From: Chenopodium formosanum
Taxonomy: Eukaryota; Streptophyta; Magnoliopsida; Caryophyllales; Amaranthaceae
Direction of reading: 5' to 3'
Assembly (NCBI GenBank): GCA_024500155.1
Contig: CM044871.1
Span: forward strand, 38,356,228 to 38,420,227
DNA length: 64,000 bases
A model generated the notes under the pieces. It searched no databases. It was not told the DNA's origin and saw only the letters and a list, made by a program, of their open reading frames with translations. Made by a program: the position numbers and the translations under genes. Positions 23,620 through 34,993 of this stretch are shown piece by piece (the first letter of the stretch is position 1; each line of letters opens with the position of its first letter).

Positions 23620-25183
23620 TGTAACACCCCGTATTTTCTAACCACCATTTTATGTGCATTTAAATCTATTAAACCTAATTTCTTATATAAATCCAATTTC
23701 AAAAGGGAAATCTTTATTTAATTATTAAAATCGTTATTTGGATTTAAGGGTCATTATAAAATTTTGAAACCTTAATTATAATATTTTGATAAAGCAATTG
23801 AAATAATTATTTAAAAAGGTTTTATACTTGAGTTTTAATCATTTCAACTATATTTAACATGTCTGAATTAATATTAGCTTTAAAGGGTGATTCCTTAAGC
23901 TTAAGCGTCAATTCAGTAAGTGTTTCTAAATTATATGTAATTTCAATATTTATCTTATTACAATTGATACGGGTAATCATGGGTGATTCCTTGACTGAAG
24001 TGCCAATTTGATAGGTATAAAATGATTCTACGATTTTAAAGATGTTTTGCGTTCAATTGTATCAATATCGATGTATAAAGTTGTATTGGGTGATTTCGTC
24101 GACTTGATTATCGAATTGATATTGTTTACAAACTATTCTTTAATTTATATTTATAAAACTCGTTATAATGTCCTTTTATTAATTATGTCATTATAAATTA
24201 ATAATATTATTGGTTTCGCATACCGCTTCTTTATATTGCTTTTCTGTAAAATATGAACTTTATATATATTTTTGTTTCGTGATTTAAATTATTGTTTTCA
24301 TTATTATTATTGTAATTAATATTTATATTATTATTGAGTTATCAATAATATAATCTATATTATTATTTTTTTAAAACATACTTTCAAATCGCCCCTCGTT
24401 ACATCCCTTTCCTAGTCTAGTTTCAGGCCAACTAGACTTTGTTTAATATTCGGGTTTTGCCTTACCACTTTCATGACTAAATAGATTAATATAGACTTGT
24501 TTATTAGCTTTCCTTATCCCATTCTTAAGCCTTAACTAATTATTCAATCAATTCCAAAAGAAGAGCCTTTAACCGATGTATTATGAGGCTTGTTTGTGAG
24601 CTTCATTTGAGCCTTTTTTAGGCTGATTTTTGCAACAGCTTTGAGGGATTAGTGGCTGATCATATTACCCTAAGTAACCTCCTCTAATCAATGGTAATAA
24701 CACCTAATTATGGCTGCCCAACTTCTCCACTTCTCCTTCCTCTTTTACGTGTACATTATATGCTAGCTTCATCATTTTTTCTTCACCAAAAAACGCTGCA
24801 TATACTCTCCTCTCTCTTCATCTTTTTCGTGAGTTTCAAAGTCAAATCAAGGGGGAAAATCAAAGCCTAATTTTTTGCTTAATCAAACTCCAATTCGTGT
24901 CCAAATTTCCTCCTCTTTCAAAGTGTCAAAACCGAAGAACTTTGAGGGCTCCAAGGGGCCTACTTGGGTGGGTGTTTGTGCGTGTTGTTGCTGCTGTTTG
25001 TGCTTGGGAGTGCTGTCCTTTTCTACTTATTTTGGTGGATTATACATCAAGGTAACTATCCTTTCTTTCCTTAGATTAGAAATGCTAGGTTTTAGGGTTG
25101 AATTGATAGGTAGAAATCATGTTAGGGTTAGATTGATTTGTTGATTTTCGTTCTTGATATGTATGTCAGAATTTCGTGTATAA
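23620..25183 (+). mobile_element. E5: 5' part of an LTR starting TGTAACACCCC
   Basis: TGTAACACCCCGTATTTT is a start I associate with plant Ty3/gypsy chromovirus (Tekay/Del-type) LTRs. The flanking CACAA at 23615-23619 could be a target duplication. Three diverged repeats opening GGGTGATT lie at 23885, 23981 and 24088. The later part (24700-25150) looks like a transcription start and leader: CTTCACCAAAAAAC, then CTCTCCTCTCTCTTC. E6 interrupts it at 25184, so the LTR end is not seen here. The short frame 24875-25144 in the leader is not recognised. Confidence 0.5.
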
Positions 25184-25244
25184 TGATATGTCTATTTTAT
25201 ATAGTATTTTACCCCCGTCCCTTGGTCATAATTAGTAGTGTTTT

Positions 25245-25260
25245 TGGCTCTTTAGAGCCA
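25245..25260 (+). repeat. Family A LTR hairpin
   Basis: TGGCTC-TTTA-GAGCCA is a perfect 6-bp stem. It is conserved in all five LTR copies: 33525-33540, 34917-34932, about 49170-49185 and about 51688-51703. Confidence 0.8.
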
Positions 25261-25559
25261 CTTTTATTACTAATTGGTGTTTTCTAGTGTTTTCGTAGAT
25301 TTGGTTGACAATTGTAGGGATTTGCACTTTTAGAGCATTTTCCCGAGATATTATGGAGTTTCTACGAGCATTGGAGATGCACAACCATCCTTCATAGCCC
25401 AAGGCCGGTTAGAGCCATCGAACCAGTAATTAAGGGCTTGGTATATGTGATACCGGGGCATTTGGATCGAGTATTCAAGACCCGAAGAGGATATCCAGAT
25501 TGGCCCGAAGAATTGGAGCCCAATCAAAGACTAAAGAGTAGCCCAAGAGTGTCGCTCGG

Positions 25560-25672
25560 CCATTAGAGGTCCCGCCCAAAGGCACGCCCGGCCGGGCGCG
25601 AAAGACATGCCTGGGAAGAAAAAGGCGGGCCCGATCAGGCAGTGCCTCGTCCGATCGGGCGCGTGTTATTAT
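25560..25672. repeat. Family A LTR GC palindrome cluster
   Basis: It includes CGCCCGGCCGGGCG (25585-25598, a perfect 14-bp palindrome), GGGCCCGATCAGGC and CGTCCGATCGGGCGCG. Equivalent clusters lie at 34470-34640, 48715-48880 and 51205-51400, and a longer one is inside the element at 29740-30030. Confidence 0.8.
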
Positions 25673-25724
25673 TAGGCGGTTTAATCGTCGTTTAAGTTTG
25701 TTTTAGTTTAGGATTCTTGCTTAA

Positions 25725-25732
25725 TATAAATA
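25725..25732 (+). promoter_or_regulatory. E6 LTR TATA box
   Basis: TATAAATA precedes a T/C-rich leader (CTTCTTTTACTCTTTC), the typical arrangement of a plant LTR promoter. Confidence 0.65.
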
Positions 25733-26589
25733 CTTTCCGTTAAGCAAGTTTAGTATTCTTCTTTTACTCTTTCTTTATTCTTTTCTTAGATTTTCTCTCT
25801 CTACTTAGCTTTTAGATTAGTTTCTCTCTTTCATATACTTTTGTTATTTACTCTACTCTTAATTCCAGATTACTTTGGTAACGATTTCTTCTACTTTAAT
25901 CTCAGTTATTTATTTTAATTCTTTCATCATGTCTTATTTTATTGATTTGATTAGTTTAGATTTAATTATGTGTGAGTAGTTTATTTCTAGGGTTTATGGG
26001 GATCCACAAATAATATGAAGGGGTAATTTGTTGTTGTTGATTATCAATGCTAGATTAATTTCCTATTGATTAATTTAATGCTCTGTGACTAGATTAGGCC
26101 TAATCTTTTATGCATGAGTTTGACAATATTGATTCGAGATTCGAGAGATGAGAATTGATGTTTAGGTCTAGTTTCAATAAACAAGTTAATTTATAAATGG
26201 TTAAGTTGAGATTCGAGAGATGAGATTTAATACCGGTATATTAATTGTGTGATTGTAATTCGTAGCAAAAGCCCTTATGATTTGATTAATTTATGCATTG
26301 ATGGTTGATTATTATGTTTTACCCTAGAATGTTTTTTATTAGTGAACCTATGCCCTAGGTCTTTTATTCATTGATTTCCTCTATTCTTATTCTTCCCTAC
26401 TTTTAATCTCTGTAGTTTATTCCTTTGATTATAATATATTGGTTACTTTATAATTTAGATTGCTTGAATTAATTAGGAATAGAAAGACCCGTTTCCCTGT
26501 GGATTCGACCCTACTTCCCTATCTATTATTAGTTAGTGGTTTAGGAATTACTTTTGATTAGGTGATACGACTTTAGCCTGTCAAAAATT

Positions 26590-26607
26590 TGGCGCCGTTG
26601 CCGAGGA
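26590..26607 (+). other. E6 primer-binding site, tRNA-Asp type
   Basis: TGGCGCCGTTGCCGAGGA lies six bases after the LTR end. It differs from E1's site by one base in the overlap. Confidence 0.85.
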
Positions 26608-26713
26608 AACGGCTTTATTTTTATTTCTAATTATTTTTGTAGTCTAGGTTATTTCTTTTTGTCTCAGAGAACGTTAGTTCTTTGAGGCAAGTCTCATATT
26701 TTCTTTTAGTTCC

Positions 26714-28210
26714 TTGTTTATGCCCAAGTGTTCCAAATCAGGTTACGTCCCATTCGATCCTGAGATCGAACGATCCTTCCATAGACAGAAGAATTTTTAC
26801 AAGCAAATTCTGGTGGGTTCTGGTGATAATAATAATCACCGAGACCCTCTAACTGATTCTAGCGATTTAGAGGTATCTTCATATCCAGAATCAGAGATGG
26901 AGGTACCTAAGAAGCTCAGTGACTATTCACAACCAAAGCTTACAGATTTCCCACACCTTACTCCCACTCCAGCTCTTGATGAGGTACAGTTTGAGATTAA
27001 ACCCCAATTTATAACGATGATAGAAAGGAAGCAATTTAGTGGAGCTAAGGGTGAAGACCCAAATCTTCATATTGCAGACTATTTTCAGTATTGTAATACC
27101 ATCAGGCAAGCTGGGGTCATACAAGACCAAATCAGGGAGATTCTCTTTCCTTTCTCTTTAAGTGGAAAAGCCAAATTATGGTTTAATGGATTAAATAGAT
27201 TTGCACTTGGTATAACTGACTAGGAAACTCTTGTTTTGAAATTTTATAACAAATATTATCCTGCAGAGAGAACAGTTGTACTACGGAGTGCTATTCAGAA
27301 CTTTGCCCAAGAGGCCGATGAAACTTTATATGAGGCTTGGGAGAGATTCAAGGATCTACAAAGAGAATGCCCCCACCATAATTTGGCACAATGGCAGTTG
27401 ATCCAAGCCTTTTACAATGGGATTGGAAATTCATCTAGAATAATATTGGATTATGCAGCTAGTGGGAAGTTTATGAACCTTAATGTTGATGATGCAGGTC
27501 AAGTTATTTAAGATATGGCAATACATAATTCCCAATATGGGAATCCTAGAGGCTTTGCTAATAAAGGGAAACATAGTGTCGACTCTGTATCCTTTTTACA
27601 AGCTCAATTAACCTCTATCTGCCGGAAATTAGATAATCTTAGTACTGCAAATGTAGCTAATGTTTCTGCAATTATTATAATTCTAATGAGGCATTTTGTG
27701 AAAATTGTGGAATTTTAGGTCATTGGGAGCAAGATTGCAGGAGTTATGTGGAGCAAGTCAATGCCTTTCAAGCTTATAGGCAGAATAACCCATAATCCAA
27801 CACCTACAATCCAGGGTATCGGAATCATCCGTACCTTTCCTATCGGAGCACCAATGTTCAAAATCCACCACCACAAGAATCACAGGCGCCACAACAAACT
27901 CAGCAGAAATATTACCACCCCAATGCTGGCCAGAAGAACCAACCTCAACAACCCTCCTCATCTTTCGACCCTGCTCTGGTAGATATTTGAGCGATGCTGG
28001 CTAATATGCAGAAGCATATGGAGAGTAGAGATGCCCAAATTGATTCGATCCTAGCACATAATAAAATCGTAAATAATCAAATTGCGCAAATTTCTACTAC
28101 TTTGCAAGCCCGTCAACAGGGAGCCTTGCCAGCACAGCCGACCAGGCCTACGGATCAAGCCTATTCAATTACTCTAAGGAGTGGTTCAAACTATGAAGGG
28201 CCCCCATATG
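26714..28210 (+). pseudogene. E6 gag (Athila-type)
   Basis: In order the frame shows a retrotransposon gag core: FSGAKGEDPNLHIADYFQYC, then SLSGKAKLWFNGL, then FYNKYYPAERT, then ADETLYEAWERFKDLQRECP, then LIQAFYNGI. A zinc knuckle CENCGILGHWEQDC (about 27700) and a linker ending AYSITLRSGSNYEGP follow. Lesions are a Trp codon changed to TAG at 27221, a TAA at about 27509, a frameshift near 27660-27700, a TGA near 27988 and a frameshift near 28210. I chose the ATG at 26714, about 107 bases after the primer site. Gag would form the particle and bind RNA. Confidence 0.88.
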
Positions 28211-29380
28211 CCTAGAGATGACGAACCTGCTTTATTAAATAATGCTAATCTTGATTCCATTAAACTTGACAATGTAGCCAATAGCCCTGCAAGGCTAAAG
28301 AATAGTACTAATATATCTGATTTTACATTGCAGGGTACGACTCCAGGGAAAGTAGTAACTCTAGATAAGAGCGGTAATGCTCCAAAGCCAGTTATCAAAC
28401 TTTCATTCCCCAATCGTCACTTGAAAACCAATTTAGATAAGCAGTTTGGTAAGTTTCTGGAGATGGTAAAAGATTTGCAGGTAACGGTTCCGTTCACTGA
28501 ATTAATTACACATTCCGCAAAATTTTTGAAGGAAATATTGACAAGAAAAAGGTCTATTAGTGACGTAGAGATAGTAGCTTTCACTGCAGAATGTAGTGTC
28601 GTACTTTAAAATAAATCTCCACCTAAACTGAAAGATCCGGGTAGTTTTTCTATCCCTTGTCATATTGGCAATCTGATGATTAATAATGCATTATGTGATT
28701 TGGGCGCTAGCGTTAGTGTTATGCCATTATCTGTGTGTTCCAAGCTAAATATGGGTAAATTAAAAGCTACTAACATTACTCTACAAATGGTCGACCGTTC
28801 TTTTAAATACCCCTTAGGTGTTTTAGAGGATGTTCCTGTTAGAGTAGGTAAATTTTATATACCTGTTGATTTTGTTGTTCTTGATATGGCTGAGGATATG
28901 CAAACCCCATTTATTTTGGGTAGACCATTCCTTAACACTATAGGAGCAATTATAGATGTGAGATGTGGCAAATTGACACTATCAGTAGGGGACGATAAAA
29001 TTATTTTTAATCTTAATAATACCCCTAAAAGCCCCACGACAGATGAGAAGTGTTTTAGTGTTGATGTGGTTCAAAATTATTCTAACAAGCCCAAAGCTCT
29101 TGTAAAAGATCCCTTGGAGGCGGTATCTTGTGTTGCATCTTCCACAGATGAAGTAGACAAATGGCAGAAGGAAGTTGATACAATAGAAAGAGCCCTCTAC
29201 ACTGTCGGTCTTGGCTTTCAGGATGATAAGGTGGAATTAAACAAGCAAGCTATGAAATTTGAGCCTACAATAAGTGTTCTGCCAGATCGAGTTGCAAGTG
29301 ATAAATGTAGTGACAATTTGAAGCAACTATCGATCGAAGAGGGATCTTTAGTGCGTAGCATTGAAGAGCCCCCAGTCTAA
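28211..29380 (+). pseudogene. E6 protease region (Athila-type aspartic protease)
   Basis: Upstream of the protease is a segment typical of Athila (LDKQFGKFLEMVKDLQVTVP, then AKFLKEILTRKRSI, then LKDPGSFSIPCHIGN). The protease follows with DLGASVSVMPLSV, GRPFLNTIGAIIDV and FNLNN. One in-frame stop lies at about 28607; from 28676 the frame is open for 234 codons. In a full Athila element RT would follow here. Instead the frame ends at 29380 and short text leads into a non-coding spacer, so this copy has no RT, RNase H or integrase. Confidence 0.88.
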
Positions 29381-30261
29381 GTCAAGGAGGATCCACCAGA
29401 TAAGGTGAATTGGCGTCCTACAGGGTATGTCAGGAAGTCGCGTCGTAACCTAAACACCGCTCGACCGGGTGAGAAACCACCCGACCAAGCGTTAAGCCAA
29501 GGGTCTTAGTTCTTGTACTTGGTAAGAAGGTCGTGCGGGACCTAGATAAACAAGCGCTTTGCGGGAGGCAACCCGTATTTTAATGCTTTTTAGACTAGCT
29601 TTTCCTTCTTTTTCTTGTGAGAGGAGAGATGAGGGAATTTAATGAGTTTTATGAGTTTTTGTACAGGTTTGAAGGAAAAAAGTTAGCTAAAAATTGAAGA
29701 AAAGAAGAAAGACAAAAATCGTCCAAGTTAGCCTCGGGCTCGATCGGGCGAAGCTCGCCCGACCGGGCACGAGAGCAAGGGTTCAAAAAGCTTAATTTTT
29801 GCCCGACCGGGCAAAGGTCCGCCTAACCGGGCGAGATTTGACGTATACGGTGATTTAGATCGCTCGACTAGGCGAAGGGCGCCCAACCGGGCGCGAGAGT
29901 AGAAGATATTTTGGGCAACAGATCGCCCGACCGGGCGGAGGTCTGCCCGACCGGGCGCAAGAGAAGCATAAAATAAAAACCCAAATCGCCCGATCGAGCG
30001 ATAGTCCGCCCGACCGAGCGCGAGACTAGTCTCGTATTACTTCTTCTTCTTCCTCTCTTCTTTTCTCATTTCTTTCTCTTTGCTCCATAACTTGCTCTCT
30101 CTAAAACCTTAAAACCTCTACCTTCTCTCAAAGTTTTCTTCTCCATCTTTTACCCAAATCCAATAATTTTTACATATTCTTAATCCTCTCTTCATCCTCT
30201 ACAATTCTACATTAAAATTTTCAAGTTTCAATCAAATATTTTCCATACCCATTTTTCTACT
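29381..30261 (+). other. E6 spacer between protease and accessory ORF, with GC palindromes
   Basis: The phrase GCGGGAGGCAACCCG (about 29560) marks the end of the gag-pol region. At 29740-30030 at least eight copies of CCCGACCGGGC / CCCGATCGGGC words occur, including TTTGCCCGACCGGGCAAA (about 29798-29815), an 8-bp inverted repeat around two bases. The last 200 bases are CT-rich, like a plant mRNA leader, and run up to the ATG at 30262. Confidence 0.75.
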
Positions 30262-31790
30262 ATGGCTTCAAAGAGGGCTCGATCAATTTTTGGGAGGAGT
30301 TCTAGTTCGAGGGAGGAGCACGATCCAGATTTGCAACTCTCTTATTGGCTAATAATCCAAATTGCTAGCTAGGAGCAAAAGGAACGGCTAGAATACCTTG
30401 TCGGGTGGGAGGTAATTCCTTCACGGTGGTTACACCGCCCTACTCTTGAATCTTATGGTTTGTATGATTTTGTTAAACGATTTTTGAATGATATAGGAAT
30501 GAGAAAATTCGTTGACATGCACTATCCTACATACCGTGAATTAACATGTGAATTTTTGTCTTCTTTGAAATTTGTAAATAGTAGAAATGGACCGAACTTA
30601 TTTTTTAGGTTGAACAATAGGAATATTAGTTTGACTTATGTTGAATTTTGCAAATTATTTGAATTGAACTCTGAATTACCTTTTCAATGGCATGCTGATT
30701 ATAAAATGGGTGATATTTATCATTCTTTAACTGGTTTACCGACCCCCGACCCCCGACCCCCAACATGCTAGTACGAAACCTATCCATCACCATATCCCAA
30801 AAATCTGGTAAAGATTTGCAGGATTGTGTTTTCTTGGTAGGAACGAGCCTCATAACGCCCAAACCAACGAAATAGCTGTTATTGGACACTATGTGTATGA
30901 GTTTGGTAAACTGAACATAGGTAGATACATCATCCACCACCTGAGTAGACATGCCACGGCCAGTACCTAATCCCGTACCCCTATTCGTATAGGAGGACTT
31001 ATCACTAAGATAGCAGTTAAAAAGGCCGGTTTTGTTGAGAGTGGCCCCCACCGGATGACTAACTATCGACCGGATACCTATATGACTGCTAGGTATTTTG
31101 AGGAGTTGGGTTGGGTACGACTGGATAGTGAGCAAACCCCCCACTAGTGCATTAGGACTGGGACCGAGCAGCCATTGCCCATCTTTTCCCTACCTAGTCC
31201 TAACTTGACCGCCTTTCCCCCCGGGCAAGCATCCTACACATACGACCTTTTAGTTGCCCATGCTAGGGGGCAAGCACCTCCAGTACCACCACCAGTTCCA
31301 CCACCCTAGCCTGAGCCCGAGGTAGCGCTTTCACCACCTCGCATGTCTCACTCTGTCCCCCATGTTAACTCTAACCCAGTTTGGGACCTTCAAAGTATAG
31401 GTAAGGCTTTAGGCCGTATTGAGCATTCCCACACTAACCTTAGGAGGATGGTAGGATCCATTGACCATAGCTTAGGGTGCCTTGAGAGGAGCCAGGGTAG
31501 AGCTATGTACCCTATGTATGATGATTATGCTCGTCGGGGCAACATTCCCGATGATGCCATTTACCCTGACTGGTTTCAGCCTCTACCTTAGGGATACAAT
31601 TGGGATCCCACTGTCCATGGTATTTATACTGACTATTCTGCTTTCCATGGGTACGGCCAGGACATTCCTTTCGGGGGACCGGCGGGGGGGGGGGGGGGGA
31701 GTTTTCATGCTGATTATTTTGGTGGTAGCTCTTCAGGTGGCATCGGAGGTGGAGGATTCGGTTCCATGGATAAGGACGATGAGGACTAGC
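30262..31790 (+). pseudogene. E6 accessory gene, Athila ORF-1-like
   Basis: From the ATG at 30262 the protein has a short basic and Ser-rich start (ASKRARSIFGRSSSS). A core that I recognise as the ATHILA ORF-1 type follows: PTLESYGLYDFVKRFLNDIG, then YPTYRELTCEFLSSL, then LFFRLNNRNISLTYVEFCKL. After it come a Pro-rich linker (about 31270), a heptad-like stretch (LQSIGKALGRIEHSH, then LGCLERSQGR), a Gly/Tyr/Ser-rich segment and the acidic tail MDKDDED. Lesions are a stop at 30370, a frameshift near 30770, further stops, and a 16-G run at 31684-31699 that shifts frame. Its function is unknown; Athila elements carry an extra gene at this place. The same Gly-rich and acidic tail is seen in E7. 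Confidence 0.75.
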
Positions 31791-33430
31791 CATGTTGGGC
31801 TAGTTCCTGAGCCAATGAGGACATTGTCTGATTCTGGCTTGAGGGAGATTTTGGATTTGGTATCTTTCTTTTTATCTTTTCTTTTGTTTTTGGTGTATTT
31901 TCTTAGTTTAGATTTATTGCTTTCTTATGTGAAAAATACAAAAATAAAAAATTGAAAAATAAAAAAAATCCAAAACTACGTTCCAATGAATTATAAATCA
32001 TGCTTCCTTGTGCCCTATAGTTGGAAAATATTGTTTTTATTCTTGGTATATGATGATAAGTATTGTGGATTTGTTGATCATGATTTGAAGTTTGATTGCT
32101 TAGATGTCCTAACATGCGTCAATTTTGTCCAACTGCTTGTGAATATAGTGCTTGACTAGTTGATTTGGTTAGGAATGTGTGATAGTTCCTGGTATGTCAA
32201 TGAATTTGAGTATTGATTTGCAACTATAAGCAATGTTTATATGACTCATTATTATGCACATTGTGGAGGACGAAGGCATTTGTTCTTTTAGGTGGCCTTC
32301 AGATGATTTTAGATACATTTGTTCCCTTCTTGCTACCCATGTTGTTGCCTTGAATTTTTGTTGTTTATTAGCCACATTACAAGCCTATTTTGCCCCATTG
32401 GTTACCAGTCCCAAGCTTGGCTTGGGGGAGCTATTAGTGAGTGAGGTGAGGGAGTTTGTAATGTGCTTATTATTTGCACAATTTGGGTGGGTTTTGAGAA
32501 GTTATTTTGTTCTTGATCATGTTTATTTTTGATGAGTTTGAAAGTTTAATCTTCTTGAAAAATAAAGTATGATGATATGAAAAAAGAGAAGTTCGAAAAA
32601 AAAAAGTGAAAAAATAAGTGAACTTCAAAAGAAAAAAAAAAAAGCAAAAGGAAAAAATTGTTCAATGTTCAAATGTTCTAGTTGGAGGATGATCAAAAGA
32701 AAGAAAAAAAATAAGATAATGAGTTTCAATGAAAAATTCAAGTTTGGAAAATAAAGTTTGTTTATGCACTCTAGTTCTACACTATCATATTTTTATGAGT
32801 GAAATTTGTAAGTGTTAGGATTGTTGTTTATGTTTGGAGTTATTTTTGGTGGATTTTTGTTGGAGTTGGTTATGTTGGAGATGTTGATCATTATTTATTT
32901 TGATCATGGGTTTTATTAGGAATTGCTCCCTTAAGCATAGCTTTTCTCTCACTTGTTCCCAAATGTTTCCTACCCTTTACCCTAGCCTTACATTGCAAGC
33001 TTTAAAGACCTTTCGACCTCTGTGCACAGAGTTGTATGAATGTGAAAGTGTTGTTTATCAATGAAAGTTATGATTTGACATATTTCGAGTCGACTAGTAG
33101 GTTGAGTGTACATCTTTTTATATACACGAGAGTGTGATTTTGGAGGGCATTGTTCACATTAAAGGGGTTGGTTGGAGAGTGATCGAGTACATCTTTTACT
33201 CGCCACATAAATGAGAGTTGAGTGTGTGAGCACTAGTCTTGAATTCTATATGCTCTTGTGGTTTGCTCTATTTGACAATTGTTAGGGAGGAAGAGTAATT
33301 GGATGGATTTGATTGGTTGACTTTGAAGCATGTTTATTAGATTTACCTTGAATTGTTTGTGCTTGATTTTTACTTTTTGGGGTGAAGCATATTTATTCAA
33401 TCATCGATGAGATCTTTGCTTAGGGACAAG
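31791..33430 (+). mobile_element. E6 3' internal non-coding region
   Basis: There are no coding frames with support. It includes a polypurine-like copy AGCTTGGCTTGGGGGAG (32414-32430) about 1 kb before the real polypurine tract, and a purine-rich stretch at 32575-32720. E7 (34994-36660) and E10 (49247-50818) match it in inverted orientation. Confidence 0.7.
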
Positions 33431-33453
33431 CAAAGGTTTGGCTTGGGGGAGTT
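33431..33453 (+). other. E6 polypurine tract
   Basis: AAGGTTTGGCTTGGGGGAGT directly precedes the LTR start TGATATG at 33454. Confidence 0.8.
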
Positions 33454-33669
33454 TGATATGTATATTTTATATAGTATTTTACCCCCGAACCTTGGTCATA
33501 ATTAGTAGTGTTTTTGGCTCTTTAGAGCCACTTTTATTACTAATTGGTGTTTTCTAGTGTTTTCATAGATTTGTTTGACTTTTGTAGGGATTTGCAATTT
33601 TGGAGCATTTTCCCGGATATTATGGAGTTTCTACGAGCATTGGAGATGCACGACCATCCTTCATAGCCC
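33454..33669 (+). mobile_element. E6 3' LTR, first 216 bases only
   Basis: It matches 25184-25403 up to TTCATAGCCC and then stops. The next base begins an inverted LTR of the same family. Confidence 0.88.
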
Positions 33670-34993
33670 TAATTAATTAGAAGCAATCTAAATTATCAAG
33701 TAACCAAATTATTGTAAAAAGGTAATTAAACTACTAAAGGTAAGAGTAGGAAGGGAGTAAAATAAGAGGTAAATGAATGGAAGAAAAACCTAGGGCATAG
33801 CTTCACTAATAAACAATATTCCAGGGTAAATCATAATAAGCAATCATCAATGCATCAATTAATCAGATCATAAAGGGCTTTCTCTACGTATTACAATCAC
33901 AGAGTTAATTTACCGGTATTAAATCTCATCTCTCGAATCTCAACTTAACCATTTATAAATTAGTCCGCCTATTGAAACTAAGCCTAAACATCAATTCTCA
34001 TCTCTCGAATCTCGAATCAATATTGCTAAACTCATACAATTAAATCTGGCCAAACCTATTGCATAGCATTAAATCAATTAATAGGAAAATAATTAAGCAT
34101 TGACAATCAACAAACACAAATTACCCCTTCGTATTATTTATTGGATCCCCATAAACCCTAGAAATTAAACTACTCACGCATAATTAAATCTAAACTAATC
34201 AAAACAATAAAATAAGACATGATGAAAGAATTAAAGAAAATAACTGAAATTAAAAGAGAAGACATTGTTACCCAAAAGTAATCTGAATTAAGAAATGGAA
34301 TTAAGAACAAAGTTGAGAGAATTTTAGAGAGAGAAGATATTCTAAGTAAAGAGAGAAAGTCTAAAAGAGAAGGTAAATCAAAATTACGTACAAAAATCGT
34401 ACTTAAACATCCCTAAAACAAATCTTAATTGAAAACTAAGATCTCGGCAATCACGTGCCTCCAAAAACACGCGACCGATCGGGCGAAGGGCCGCCCGATC
34501 AAGCCCGCCTTTTTCTTCAAGGTTCTCCTGGGCAGCCGCGCCCGATCGAGCTAATGCTCACCCGAACGGGCGCGCCTTTGCTGATGCCCTCTTCTGCGCG
34601 CCCGACTGATCGGGCGCAAGCTTCCCCGATTGGGCCCGGTCTCTTCCTCGAGGCTTGGACTTCGATTGGGCTTGATTTTTCGGCCCGATCCAGATTTCCT
34701 CTTCGGGTCTTGAATACTTGGTCCAAATGCCCCGATATCACACACCGAGCCCTTAATCACCGACTCTAACCGGTCCTGGGCTTCAAAGATGGTCGTGTCC
34801 TCTAAATGTTCGTAGTTGCTCCATGAAAAACCCGGAAAACGCTCCAAATGTGCAATTTTCTACAAAACTCAAGCAAAAATACAAAAACACTAGAAAACAC
34901 CAATTAGTAATAAAAGTGGCTCTAAAGAGCCAAAAACACTACTAATTATGACCAAGAGACGGGGGTAAAACACTATATAAATTGGACATATCA
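33670..34993 (-). mobile_element. E7 3' LTR (family A, inverted, tip missing)
   Basis: The sense strand begins TGATATGTCCAATTT at 34993 and runs to AATTAATTAGG. There it is cut about 100 bases short of the expected end and joined to E6's LTR. It retains the hairpin (34917-34932) and the GC cluster (34470-34640). Confidence 0.88.

Larger units (their letters stand above)
25184..26583 (+). mobile_element. E6 5' LTR (Athila-like family A)
   Basis: It begins TGATATGTCTATTTTATATA and ends CTGTCA just before the primer site. The same LTR recurs at 33454-33669 (start only), 33670-34993 (inverted), 47807-49246 and 50819-51763. It has a hairpin TGGCTC-TTTA-GAGCCA (25245-25260), a GC palindrome cluster and a TATA box. 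Confidence 0.9.

Noticed and set aside
30626..31144. 172-codon minus-strand frame
   Set aside because: It is the shadow of the E6 accessory gene, whose plus-strand reading matches the Athila ORF-1 type and the E7 tail.
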